This document shows positions 1 through 6,733 of a stretch of DNA of 8,608 nucleotides, piece by piece (position 1 is the stretch's first letter; each line of letters begins with the position of its first letter). The notes beneath the pieces were generated by a model, which was given only the letters and a program-made list of their open reading frames with translations, did not search any database and was not told the origin of the DNA. The position numbers were made by a program, and so were the translations under genes. Source of the DNA: Pseudomonadota bacterium (lineage in GTDB: Bacteria > Desulfobacterota > DSM-4660 > Desulfatiglandales > B25-G16); contig JADFWK010000243.1 of assembly GCA_015223015.1 (NCBI GenBank), positions 1 through 8,608 of the forward strand, in the 5' to 3' direction.

Positions 1-2
1 CT

Positions 3-98
3 TTACAGAAAGTACCCGAGTCCCTCAGGGAATCGGACACTATCGAGGACTTGGAGATACTGTTAGAGTTGTTTCCCAAGCCTAACTTTGAATCCTAG
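3..98 (+). CDS. C-terminal tail of an unidentified protein, cut by the window edge
   Basis: An open frame enters from the left edge and stops at TAG 96-98, giving 31 residues. It includes KVPESLRESD and then an acidic, leucine-rich stretch, EDLEILLELF, that would form an amphipathic helix. Of the three plus frames here, this one has the most protein-like composition. The other two stop at 64-66 and 83-85. The start lies outside the window and no domain is visible, so I do not recognise the family. It is convergent with the minus-strand tRNA and protease operon and is separated from it by a long inverted repeat and a terminator. It could instead be a chance open frame, because only 32 codons are seen. 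Confidence 0.4.
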   Translation, partial: LQKVPESLRESDTIEDLEILLELFPKPNFES

Positions 99-138
99 GA
101 ATCCGTAGAGAAGCCAGAGCAAATAAATAGCCTTAATC

Positions 139-332
139 TTGATGCATTCGTAAAAAGTTGATTTTGTTCTATCCGTGAGCATTTTGGGCGCACTCGAAAT
201 GTTCAGCTAAGATGCTAAAACTCGGTATAAGTCCCTCAAACAGTTAGCATTTCTTAACGCTGAACATCCCAAGCGCTTTTCTCCCAAAAATGCTCAATCT
301 CGTTCACAAAATACTTTTTACGAGTTCGTCAA
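139..332. repeat. Long imperfect inverted repeat, MITE-like
   Basis: Two arms of roughly 85 bases face each other around a loop near 223-240. Outer arms: TTGATGCATTCGTAAAAAG (139-157) against the reverse complement of 314-332, TTGACGAACTCGTAAAAAG. Next, ATTTTGT (161-167) matches the complement of 306-312. Middle arms: GAGCATTTTGGG (177-188) against the complement of 283-295, with one extra T. Inner arms: ATGTTCAGC (199-207) and ATGCTAA (212-218) match the complements of 260-268 and 245-251. The arms are out of register by small indels, as expected for a decayed palindromic element. It holds no convincing gene. It may be a non-autonomous transposable element or a large structured RNA. No target-site duplication could be fixed. 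Confidence 0.7.
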
Positions 333-380
333 TCTTCTGTTTAGGACAAATCCTTTTAGAAAAAACCACCCGCAACCAGA

Positions 381-420
381 AAAGAAAAAAAGGGGCGCAG
401 CCAAAACGGCCAGCCCCTTA
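381..420 (-). terminator. Intrinsic terminator closing the tig-clpP-clpX-lon-tRNA unit
   Basis: Read on the minus strand, AAGGGGC (complement of 413-419) pairs with GCCCCTT (complement of 390-396). The stem extends inward through TGGCC/GGCTG, with one bulged base and a short T-rich loop. It is followed at once by seven T residues (complement of 385-391), then C and four more T. This is a textbook Rho-independent signal. It lies about 110 bases beyond tRNA-Asp and is the first clear terminator after the operon. T-rich sequence on the other side (420-426) might give weak activity for plus-strand transcription from the left edge. Confidence 0.85.
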
Positions 421-427
421 TGTTTTC

Positions 428-505
428 TGGCGGGGACGATCCCGATCGAATCGGGACGACCTTCCCGTCATACCTGACGGGAAGGTCTAACCCCCACTGT
501 GGTAA
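428..505 (-). pseudogene. Degenerate tRNA-Asp-like sequence with encoded CCA
   Basis: Twelve bases at 428-439 are identical to the 3' end of the intact tRNA-Asp (529-540) on the tRNA sense strand: CCA, discriminator G, the CGTCCCC acceptor strand and one more base. Upstream, a T-arm-like hairpin is present, with TCCCGAT/ATCGGGA around TCG (440-456) retaining a TTCGA core. Further upstream, CAGT, three G and GGTTAGA (about 486-499) resemble the D-arm of tRNA-Asp, which has CAGT, TTT and GGTTAGA. The anticodon arm is replaced by a perfect 13-bp hairpin with a four-base loop and no anticodon. No proper 5' acceptor strand is visible, and one extra base sits between T-arm and acceptor. Possible origins are a decayed tandem tRNA-Asp copy, an attachment-site scar at the tRNA 3' end, or a dispersed palindromic repeat that matches partly by chance. 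Confidence 0.4.
458..487. repeat. Perfect 13-bp inverted repeat with 4-base loop
   Basis: GACCTTCCCGTCA at 458-470 is exactly complementary to 475-487, around TACC. No T-tract follows on either strand, so it is not a terminator. It sits where the anticodon arm of the tRNA-Asp-like sequence would be, and directly beside the second hairpin at 440-456. Together the pair could form a stable structured 3' element in the operon transcript. Palindromes of this kind are often dispersed in genomes, but no second copy lies in this window. Confidence 0.8.
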
Positions 506-528
506 TTCTACAAGCGCCTTTTAAGAAA

Positions 529-607
529 TGGCGGGGACGACGAGACTCGAACTCGCGACCTCCGGCGTGACAGGCCGGCGTTCTAACCAAAACTGAACTA
601 CGTCCCC
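529..607 (-). tRNA. tRNA-Asp (GUC)
   Basis: On the minus strand the acceptor GGGGACG pairs fully with CGTCCCC. The anticodon arm CCGGC-CTGTCAC-GCCGG shows anticodon GUC, and the T-arm loop is TTCGAGT. Discriminator G73, the Asp identity base, is followed by an encoded CCA (529-531). Its 5' base at 607 directly follows the CCA of tRNA-Val at 608, so 3' processing of one and RNase P cleavage of the other share a single junction. It is the last functional gene before the terminator near 381-420. Confidence 0.97.
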
Positions 608-682
608 TGGTAGGCGGAACAGGATTTGAACCTGTGACCCTCGGCTTGTAAGGCCGATGCTCTCCCACTGAGCTACCCGCCC
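608..682 (-). tRNA. tRNA-Val (UAC)
   Basis: On the minus strand the acceptor GGGCGGG pairs with TCCGCCT (two G-U pairs, at 1-72 and 7-66). The D-arm begins TAGCTCAGT. The anticodon arm TCGGC-CTTACAA-GCCGA gives anticodon UAC, and the T-loop is TTCAAAT. Discriminator A73 and an encoded CCA (608-610) complete it. The first base lies only 4 bases after the lon stop codon. No promoter hexamers stand out in the end of lon, so it is probably cut out of the lon mRNA together with the abutting tRNA-Asp. Confidence 0.97.
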
Positions 683-686
683 GTCA

Positions 687-3122
687 TTAATGTGCAGTAA
701 TCTCGGGTTTGCCCTCTTCTATAGGTAACGTAAAGGGCTGGAACCCACCCTCTGGTAGAAAGAGTTCCTCCCCCTCCACCAGTATGAAGGCTTCCTTGAG
801 GACTCCATCCATATGGTCAACAAGGACTAGCTCGACTTTCTTGAGAACCTTTGCTGGTATCTCTTCGATATCCTTCTTATTTTCTTGAGGGATCAGAACC
901 CTCCCTATTCCAACTCTATGAGCAGCTATTATCTTCTCTTTGAGGCCCCCTATGGGGAGAATTCTGCCCCTCAGGGTTATTTCGCCAGTCATAGCCAGGT
1001 TTCTCTTAACCGGTTTTCTCAGTAAAGCTGAGGCAATCGCTGTAGCAACTGTGATACCTGCTGACGGACCATCTTTCGGTGTGCCACCCTCAGGTACGTG
1101 GACGTGAATGTCAACCTTTTCATAAAAATCGTCCGGAAGCCCGAGCCTTCTTGCCCGTGAGCGAACATAACTTAACGCAGCCTTGGCTGATTCCTTCATC
1201 ACATCTCCGAGGGTACCGGTCAACTCGAGGTTACCCTTTCCTGGCATAATGGTGGCCTCTATGTGAAGCAACTCTCCACCGACGCTGGTCCAGGCTAAAC
1301 CGGTAGCTAGACCGATTTGATCTTTTTCCTCAGTCTTGCCAAATTCAAATTTGTATACACCGAGGTAACGATGAAGCGAATTTGTGCTAATCCGCGCTTT
1401 GGTAGATTTGCCTTTTTGGGCCACCTCCTTAGCCACTTTTCTGCACACCGCGGCTATTTCTCTTTCAAGGTTTCTAACCCCTGCTTCTTTGGTGTAGTGC
1501 CTAATGATGCTTAAAATGGCCTGATCAGAGAAAGCGATATTATCCTCAGAAAGGCCGTTTTGTTGGATTTGCTTCTTTATCAGAAACCTTTTTGCAATAT
1601 GCAGTTTTTCGATTTCCGTATAACCAGGGAGCCTAATAACCTCCATTCTATCCTGCAAGGCCGGAGGAACCCCAACAAGATCATTTGCCGTAGTTATGAA
1701 AAGAATCTCTGAAAGATTGTAGTCGAGATCAAGATAGTGGTCATTAAAGGCATAGTTCTGTTCGGGATCAAGTACCTCTAAAAGAGCAGCCGAAGGATCA
1801 CCCCTGAAATCGGTACTCATCTTGTCTACTTCATCGAGGCAGAATACAGGATTGTTCGATTTTGCCCTCTTAAGATATTGAATAATCTTTCCAGGCATCG
1901 CCCCAATGTATGTCCTTCTGTGTCCCCTAATCTCGGCTTCATCCCTTACTCCGCCAAGAGAGAGCCTGATAAAATTCCTTCCCAGAGAGCGTGCCACAGA
2001 TTTGGCCAGGGAGGTCTTGCCCACACCTGGCGGGCCAACAAAACAAAGGATGGGGCCTTTGATTTTTCTCGTTAGGTTCTGAACAGCCAAATATTCCACG
2101 ATTCTTTCCTTGGGTTTGGAAAGCCCATAGTGATCTTCTTCGAGTATAACTTCAGCCTCCTGGATATTCAGTTTATCTTTGGTCTTGGTGAGCCATGGCA
2201 GTGACAAAATCCAGTCAATATAGTTCCGCACAACACTGGCTTCTGCAGACATAGAGGTCATCGTTTTTAGCTTTTTGAATTCTTGTCTTACCTTTGCTGC
2301 AGCATCCTTGGGGAGATTTTTGTTCTTTATTTTTTTCTCCAGATCCTTAAGCTCGCTGGCAAAATCATCCTGGGTACCCATTTCTTTTTGTATCGCCCGC
2401 ATCTGTTCATTAAGATAGTAGTTCTTTTGGGTCTTTTCCATCTGTTTTTTAACCCGGTGCCTCAAATTTTCTTCGAGCTGGAGTATGTCAATCTCAGCGG
2501 TAAGTATCTTGTATAGTTTTTCGAGGATACCTTCCACATCTTCTATTTCCAACAAGGCTTGCTTTTCTCTTATCTTTGCCGTCAGATGGCCAGCCACTGT
2601 ATAAACTAACTGGAATGGATCTAATGTGGAGGCAACTATGTCAGCTACATCATCACCGATCTTTTGGTTAAGCTCCGCATAGGACTCAAACGAGGAATGG
2701 ATACTCCTAACAAGGGCCTCGATTTTGGGGGTCGGTTCGTAGTGTTCTGCGGTTTTCTCAACTTCGACCATAAAAAAACCCAGGTCAGGGAGATAGTTCT
2801 TGATTTTGCCCCTGGCCTTTGCTTCCACTAAGGCCTTAACTGTTCCATCAGGCATTTTAAGAAGCTGAAGAACAGCAGCGAGGGTACCGAAAGAGTATAT
2901 GTCCCTCAGGCTGGGCTCATCCATCTTGGCATTTTTCTGGGTGGCCAGAAAGATTTCTTTCTCCTGGGATAATGCATGTTTTAGTGCATCAATGGATTTT
3001 TCCCTCCCCACAAATAACGGGACTACCATACCGGGAAATACAACAATATCCCTGAGAGGGAGTAGTGGAACCTGCTTTTTTCCCTGACCTGAGAAATTTT
3101 CTAGAGCGTTCTTCTTAAACAT
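687..3122 (-). CDS. lon: ATP-dependent protease La (Lon, LonA type)
   Basis: Lon is a cytoplasmic hexameric AAA+ serine protease that degrades misfolded and regulatory proteins. The 811 residues are slightly longer than E. coli Lon (784). The N-terminal substrate-binding domain spans about 17-215 and starts with [14 protein letters not shown], followed by a coiled-coil region (about 215-310). In the AAA+ module, Walker A is GPPGVGKT at 363-370, Walker B is CLDEVDK at 428-434, a likely arginine finger is R492 in DRMEV, and sensor 2 is R550. The C-terminal peptidase domain holds PKDGPSAG with nucleophile Ser687 and GGLKEK with Lys730; the 43-residue spacing matches the E. coli Ser679-Lys722 dyad. 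A tail of about 30 residues rich in E, G and P follows the conserved core. The ATG at 3122 fits the family N-terminus, 9 bases after clpX, with only a weak AGG in front. It is the last protein gene of the operon. Confidence 0.98.
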   Translation of the reverse strand: MFKKNALENFSGQGKKQVPLLPLRDIVVFPGMVVPLFVGREKSIDALKHALSQEKEIFLATQKNAKMDEPSLRDIYSFGTLAAVLQLLKMPDGTVKALVEAKARGKIKNYLPDLGFFMVEVEKTAEHYEPTPKIEALVRSIHSSFESYAELNQKIGDDVADIVASTLDPFQLVYTVAGHLTAKIREKQALLEIEDVEGILEKLYKILTAEIDILQLEENLRHRVKKQMEKTQKNYYLNEQMRAIQKEMGTQDDFASELKDLEKKIKNKNLPKDAAAKVRQEFKKLKTMTSMSAEASVVRNYIDWILSLPWLTKTKDKLNIQEAEVILEEDHYGLSKPKERIVEYLAVQNLTRKIKGPILCFVGPPGVGKTSLAKSVARSLGRNFIRLSLGGVRDEAEIRGHRRTYIGAMPGKIIQYLKRAKSNNPVFCLDEVDKMSTDFRGDPSAALLEVLDPEQNYAFNDHYLDLDYNLSEILFITTANDLVGVPPALQDRMEVIRLPGYTEIEKLHIAKRFLIKKQIQQNGLSEDNIAFSDQAILSIIRHYTKEAGVRNLEREIAAVCRKVAKEVAQKGKSTKARISTNSLHRYLGVYKFEFGKTEEKDQIGLATGLAWTSVGGELLHIEATIMPGKGNLELTGTLGDVMKESAKAALSYVRSRARRLGLPDDFYEKVDIHVHVPEGGTPKDGPSAGITVATAIASALLRKPVKRNLAMTGEITLRGRILPIGGLKEKIIAAHRVGIGRVLIPQENKKDIEEIPAKVLKKVELVLVDHMDGVLKEAFILVEGEELFLPEGGFQPFTLPIEEGKPEITAH

Positions 3123-3131
3123 AGGTACCTG

Positions 3132-4382
3132 TTAGGCATATTCTATTTGGGTTTCATACAATAGGAGAGGAGGGTCGTTTCTGAGAATTACTTCCTCACC
3201 TATGACACATTCGGCCACCCCTGACCGTGACGGAAGATCATACATGATATCCAGCATAACCTTTTCAAGGATGGCCCGCAATCCTCGTGCCCCGGATTTC
3301 CGATCAACTGCCTCTTTGGCCACACCCTTCAGCGCATCCTTGGTGAATGTTAGTTTTACATCTTCAAACTCAAAAAGTTTTTCATACTGTTTGACGACTG
3401 CATTCTTGGGCTCTGTCAGGATCCTCACCAAGGCGTCTAGGCTCAATTCCCCGAGGGATGCCAATATTGGAAGCCGTCCAATAAACTCCGGTATCAAGCC
3501 AAACTTGAGGAGATCTTCAGGTTGAACGAGACACAGCGTTTTTTCGAGGTCTAGTTCTCCTTGCCCCCTGATGTCAGCCTCAAACCCCATTGTTTTGGCC
3601 CCGATTCTTGACCGGATTATCTTTTCCAGGCCATTAAAGGTTCCCCCACAGATAAACAGGATGTTTCTTGTGTCCACCTTTATAAAATCCTGTTGGGGGT
3701 GTTTCCTCCCTCCTTTAGGGGGTATATTGGCAACAGTTCCCTCTAATATCTTGAGGAGAGCCTGCTGAACTCCCTCACCAGAAACGTCCCTGGTTATTGA
3801 AGGGCTGTCGGTTTTTTTGGCAATTTTGTCTATCTCATCAATGTAGACGATACCTTTGGATGCCTTTTCGATGTCATAGTCTGCCATTTGAACAAGGCTG
3901 AGAATGATACTCTCAACATCCTCTCCCACGTAACCAGCTTCAGTCAGGTTAGTAGCATCTGCAATGGTAAACGGTACGTCCAGTATTCGTGCGAGCGTCT
4001 GGGCTAGAAGCGTTTTGCCTGACCCGGTAGGACCGATCAAAAGTATGTTGCTCTTATCAATCTCTACGTCTTCGGTATCAAGGTTGGCTCCGATTCTCTT
4101 GTAGTGGTTATGCACTGCTACGGAAAGAACCTTTTTGGCGCTCTCTTGCTCGATTACGTACTGATCGAGCTTTTGCTTTATCTCTTGGGGCTTAAGGGCA
4201 AAATCTCTCTCTTTGTCTTTCTCTTTCTGCTCATATTCTTCTTGGATGATTTCGTTACACAGAGAAACACACTCATCACAGATGTAAACTGAAGGTCCAG
4301 CAATCAGCTTTTTCACTTCATCTTGACTTTTCCCACAGAAGGAACAAACAAGTTCTCCTGATGGATCATCTTTCCTGCTCAT
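3132..4382 (-). CDS. clpX: ATP-dependent Clp protease ATP-binding subunit ClpX
   Basis: ClpX is the AAA+ unfoldase that recognises tagged proteins such as ssrA products, unfolds them and feeds them into ClpP. The 416 residues are close to E. coli ClpX (424). The N-terminal zinc-binding domain has Cys13, Cys16, Cys35 and Cys38 in a CxxC-CxxC arrangement. Walker A is GPTGSGKT at 117-124, pore loop 1 is GYVGED at 150-155, Walker B is YIDEIDK at 180-186, and the RKH pore motif is at 226-228. Sensor 2 is in SGARGLRA (363-370). The ClpP-docking loop reads MGF at 265-267, where E. coli has IGF. The start ATG overlaps the clpP stop in ATGA, preceded by GGGAG at good spacing, which implies translational coupling and matched synthesis of the two subunits. 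Confidence 0.98.
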   Translation of the reverse strand: MSRKDDPSGELVCSFCGKSQDEVKKLIAGPSVYICDECVSLCNEIIQEEYEQKEKDKERDFALKPQEIKQKLDQYVIEQESAKKVLSVAVHNHYKRIGANLDTEDVEIDKSNILLIGPTGSGKTLLAQTLARILDVPFTIADATNLTEAGYVGEDVESIILSLVQMADYDIEKASKGIVYIDEIDKIAKKTDSPSITRDVSGEGVQQALLKILEGTVANIPPKGGRKHPQQDFIKVDTRNILFICGGTFNGLEKIIRSRIGAKTMGFEADIRGQGELDLEKTLCLVQPEDLLKFGLIPEFIGRLPILASLGELSLDALVRILTEPKNAVVKQYEKLFEFEDVKLTFTKDALKGVAKEAVDRKSGARGLRAILEKVMLDIMYDLPSRSGVAECVIGEEVILRNDPPLLLYETQIEYA

Positions 4383-4999
4383 TTAGCTCTACTCCCTTTA
4401 TCTTTTTTCATAATTGCCATTTCCCTCTTAGTAATCACCTTGTCCACAATACCATACTCCAGTGCTTCTTGGCCACTCATGAAATAATCCCGTTCCGTAT
4501 CATTCCTTATCTTCTTCATGTCCTGGTTTGTGTGGAGGGCAAAAAGCCCATTGATTTCCTGTTTAAGCCTCATAATTTCCTTAGCCTGAATATCTATATC
4601 AGTAGCCTGCCCTTGTGTTGCCCCCATCGGTTGATGTATCATGATCCTGGAATGAGGAAGGGCAAACCGCTTTCCTTTACGGCCAGAGGCTAGCAGAAGG
4701 GCAGCCATGCTACTGGCCTGCCCGGTGCAGATAGTTGCGATATCAGGTTTCACATATTGCATGGTATCATAGATAGCGAGCCCTGCTGTGATTGAGCCTC
4801 CAGGGGAATTGATATAGAGATTTATGTCTTTATCTGGGTCTTCAGATTCCAGAAACAGAAACTGTGCAATAATAATATTTGCCATGTCATCAGTTACCTG
4901 TTCACCCATAAAAATGATTCTATCCTTGAGGAGGCGTGAGTAGATATCATAGGCCCTCTCACCCCTCGATGTTTGTTCTACTACAATAGGTATCAGCAT
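4379..4999 (-). CDS. clpP: ATP-dependent Clp protease proteolytic subunit ClpP
   Basis: ClpP is a serine peptidase that forms a double heptamer barrel and degrades substrates delivered by ClpX (or ClpA/ClpC elsewhere in the genome). The catalytic triad is Ser97 (GQASSMAA), His122 (MIHQP) and Asp171 (ERDYFM), identical in number to mature E. coli ClpP. SPGGSI (65-70) is the strand involved in substrate binding. The product (206 residues) opens with [16 protein letters not shown], which is the mature N-terminus of the family, so there is virtually no propeptide to remove. The start at 4999 is 4 bases after the tig stop, with AAGGAA inside the end of tig as the likely ribosome site. The stop TGA overlaps the clpX ATG. 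Confidence 0.98.
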   Translation of the reverse strand: MLIPIVVEQTSRGERAYDIYSRLLKDRIIFMGEQVTDDMANIIIAQFLFLESEDPDKDINLYINSPGGSITAGLAIYDTMQYVKPDIATICTGQASSMAALLLASGRKGKRFALPHSRIMIHQPMGATQGQATDIDIQAKEIMRLKQEINGLFALHTNQDMKKIRNDTERDYFMSGQEALEYGIVDKVITKREMAIMKKDKGSRAK

Positions 5000-5003
5000 A
5001 TGT

Positions 5004-6332
5004 CTATAGTTCCTTTCTGTCTTCTTGGCTCTCTGTCGGTACCTCTTTTACTTCAGTAATGTTAGCACCTTGAACACAATGATTCAATATCTTTTCAACG
5101 AAGAGCTGATTCTTGAATGAATCCACTAAATTGTTTTCTTCATAGTATCTTTGAAGCGTAGCCAGATCCCTTCCCGTTTCAGCAGCGAGCTTCTGAAAAC
5201 CTTCCCTTATCTCATGCTCCTCAATACCAATATCCTCCGAATCAGCTATTTTACTTAACACAAGATCTTCCTTAACCTTTTCTTCAGCGCCTTTCCGGAA
5301 ATCCTCTCTCATCTTTTCTTCTGAAATGCCAGCCGATTCGAATTGGGCTCCCCTCATAAGAAAATTTTGTTTAATCATGGCTATTGATCGTTCGATTTCG
5401 TTTTCAACCGCGATTTCAGGGAGCTCAAAATCCACAGCGCCCGTTATTTTTCTGAGAAGGCGCTTTTTTAACTCTCTGTCTATCCTTCTTTCTTCTTGCA
5501 GGGTAATATCTTCCTTTACCCGCATCCGCAAATCGCTGAGGAATTTAATATCGGAACCCAAACCCTTTGCAAAATCATCATTCAATTCGGGAAGTTCTTT
5601 CTTTTTTATATCCTTGATTGTTATAGAGAAGGTGACCCGCTTGCCAGCCAATCGCTTATCATGAAAATCTTCTTTGAAATCAATCTCTATATTTTCTTCA
5701 GCCCCCTTTTTCAGACCCACTATGCCTGATTCTACTTCAGGATAAAAACTCTTACTTCCCACTTGGATTAGGAAATCCTGACCCTTCACGTCTTTGAGGG
5801 GTTTTTCATTCCAAAAGCCTTCATAATCGATAATCGCATAATCGGCGTCTTGTATTTCTCTATGTTCAGTAATGGACGTAAGGTTAGCATGCGCTTCTCT
5901 TATTTCCTCAAGCTTCTTATCGACATCATCTTCGGAAATATTTAAGATTTCTTTCTCCACAGGAATTCCCATATAGTCCTTTAGCTCGAAGTCTGGCTTT
6001 ACCTCCATGTGGATAGTATACTTAAAGCTTTCACCTGGCCTTATGGCCCCATCTTCCAGGGAAGGTCTTCCTAAGGGAAATAGTCTGGTCTCCTCTATCA
6101 CCTTAGAGAAAGATTTCTCTATCAAATCGCTCTTAACGTCAGATAAGATCTGTTTTGAATAATACTGCTCAAGTATCCTTCGGGGGACCTTTCCGGGCCT
6201 AAAACCCTTCACCTTGACGCTTTTTGAAATCTCTCGGTAGGCTTGATCCAGTTTCTTGTTTACCTCTTCCGCGTCGATTTCAACATCGATACGCCTTTTT
6301 ACCTGACTTATTTCCTCAATGTTTGTTTCCAT
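5004..6332 (-). CDS. tig: Trigger factor, ribosome-associated chaperone and peptidyl-prolyl isomerase
   Basis: Trigger factor binds the ribosomal exit tunnel through protein L23 and shelters nascent chains. The 442 residues compare with 432 in E. coli. The N-terminal ribosome-binding domain carries the signature GFRPGKVP at 43-50. The FKBP-type isomerase domain spans about 160-245, with [10 protein letters not shown] at its start. The helical C-terminal chaperone domain runs from about 250 to 420, followed by a short charged tail. The ATG at 6332 gives the N-terminal length expected from E. coli. The purine-rich GTGAGAAGG in front sits close to the ATG, so the ribosome site is not ideal. It is first in the protease operon, 4 bases before clpP, and a TATAAT box lies about 60 bases upstream. 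Confidence 0.97.
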   Translation of the reverse strand: METNIEEISQVKRRIDVEIDAEEVNKKLDQAYREISKSVKVKGFRPGKVPRRILEQYYSKQILSDVKSDLIEKSFSKVIEETRLFPLGRPSLEDGAIRPGESFKYTIHMEVKPDFELKDYMGIPVEKEILNISEDDVDKKLEEIREAHANLTSITEHREIQDADYAIIDYEGFWNEKPLKDVKGQDFLIQVGSKSFYPEVESGIVGLKKGAEENIEIDFKEDFHDKRLAGKRVTFSITIKDIKKKELPELNDDFAKGLGSDIKFLSDLRMRVKEDITLQEERRIDRELKKRLLRKITGAVDFELPEIAVENEIERSIAMIKQNFLMRGAQFESAGISEEKMREDFRKGAEEKVKEDLVLSKIADSEDIGIEEHEIREGFQKLAAETGRDLATLQRYYEENNLVDSFKNQLFVEKILNHCVQGANITEVKEVPTESQEDRKEL

Positions 6333-6383
6333 ACCTTCTCACTAAGACTGATTCATTAGACGTATCTGAATTTCCCACTAAGG

Positions 6384-6419
6384 CGCAAAATTATAAGTGT
6401 TTGAGCGCCGATCGGTTTA
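6384..6419 (-). promoter_or_regulatory. tig promoter: Probable promoter of the tig-clpP-clpX-lon operon
   Basis: A perfect sigma70 -10 box TATAAT is read on the minus strand (complement of 6390-6395). With an 18-base spacer the -35 position would be TAAACC (complement of 6414-6419), only a partial match to TTGACA. Transcription would begin near 6383, giving a leader of about 50 bases before the tig ATG. I see no heat-shock sigma32 motif (CTTGAA with CCCCAT-type -10) or CIRCE element, so stress control is not evident from the sequence. Read-through from tRNA-Leu is also possible because no intrinsic terminator separates them. Confidence 0.5.
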
Positions 6420-6535
6420 CACCTGCCCGCTCGTGCCCTGGGTCGCCTCGCTCTACCTGCCCGAAACGCTCTCGCTTGCGAGGCGGGCGAGCTTGGCAGA
6501 CGGGCTTCGGTTTGCCCGCCCCGGGGAGGCACAGC
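6418..6535. other. GC-rich island between tRNA-Leu and tig, candidate dispersed repeat
   Basis: About 118 bases of strongly GC-rich sequence are embedded in AT-richer flanks. It contains ACCTGCCCG twice (6421-6429 and 6456-6464), a 7-bp inverted repeat GGCGGGC/GCCCGCC (6482-6488 and 6514-6520), CGGGC/GCCCG around TTCGGTTT (6501-6518) and the palindrome CCCCGGGG (6519-6526). No conserved coding signal is present: frames through it are translations of repeat and tRNA. It lies on the 3' side of tRNA-Leu, a common insertion position. It may be a repeat unit or a structured spacer in a tRNA-Leu to tig transcript. No T-tract follows its hairpins, so it is not a classical terminator. Confidence 0.5.
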
Positions 6536-6565
6536 TTGGTTAGTAACCGTATGAATATTCATAAT

Positions 6566-6652
6566 TGGTGCGAGAGAGGGGACTCGAACCCCTATCCGAC
6601 GAAGCGGGCTGGATCCTAAGTCCAGTGCGTCTGCCAGTTCCGCCACTCTCGC
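6566..6652 (-). tRNA. tRNA-Leu (UAG)
   Basis: A class II tRNA on the minus strand. Acceptor GCGAGAG pairs perfectly with CTCTCGC. The anticodon arm CTGGA-CTTAGGA-TCCAG gives UAG, reading CUN codons. A long variable arm built on CCG/CGG is present, and the T-arm is AGGGG-TTCGAGT-CCCCT. Discriminator A73 and an encoded CCA (6566-6568) follow. Good promoter hexamers lie just upstream (6671-6713). A 12-base perfect palindrome ATGAATATTCAT (6551-6562) lies just past the CCA. Confidence 0.97.
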
Positions 6653-6670
6653 ACTGAGCGTTCAAGCCTA

Positions 6671-6713
6671 TTAATATATGCTTAGGATTAATTATTCAAT
6701 AGCTTTGTGTCAA
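6671..6713 (-). promoter_or_regulatory. Candidate tRNA-Leu promoter(s)
   Basis: Two overlapping sigma70-like arrangements read on the minus strand. One is TTGAAT (complement of 6694-6699), a 17-base spacer, then TATTAA (complement of 6671-6676), which would start transcription about 10 to 15 bases before the tRNA. The other has a perfect -35 TTGACA (complement of 6708-6713), a 17-base spacer and a poor -10 TAATCC (complement of 6685-6690). The whole 81-base gap between the methyltransferase stop and the tRNA is AT-rich, as expected for a strong tRNA promoter. Which arrangement is used cannot be decided from sequence. Confidence 0.5.
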
Positions 6714-6733
6714 GGGCTAAAAGTGTCTGAGCC

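Noticed and set aside
458..487. 13-bp hairpin as the operon terminator
   Set aside because: No T-tract follows on either strand. The hairpin at 390-419 with its T-tract is a far better terminator.
290..490. 66-residue plus-strand open frame
   Set aside because: It crosses the arm of the inverted repeat, the terminator and the hairpins. It is lysine- and arginine-rich because of the poly-A and GC hairpin sequence.
468..668. 66-residue minus-strand open frame
   Set aside because: It runs through tRNA-Val and tRNA-Asp, with no ribosome site and no protein-like composition.
6333..6420. Heat-shock control of the operon (sigma32 or CIRCE)
   Set aside because: The region shows a sigma70-type TATAAT and no sigma32-type hexamers or CIRCE inverted repeat.
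6224..6619. 131-residue plus-strand open frame
   Set aside because: It is antisense to tig and tRNA-Leu, low in complexity, and explained by the GC-rich island and the opposite-strand genes.
6356..6646. 96-residue minus-strand open frame beginning MAELADALDLGSS
   Set aside because: It is the translation of tRNA-Leu and the GC-rich spacer. This N-terminus is a recurrent false protein produced by reading class II tRNA genes.
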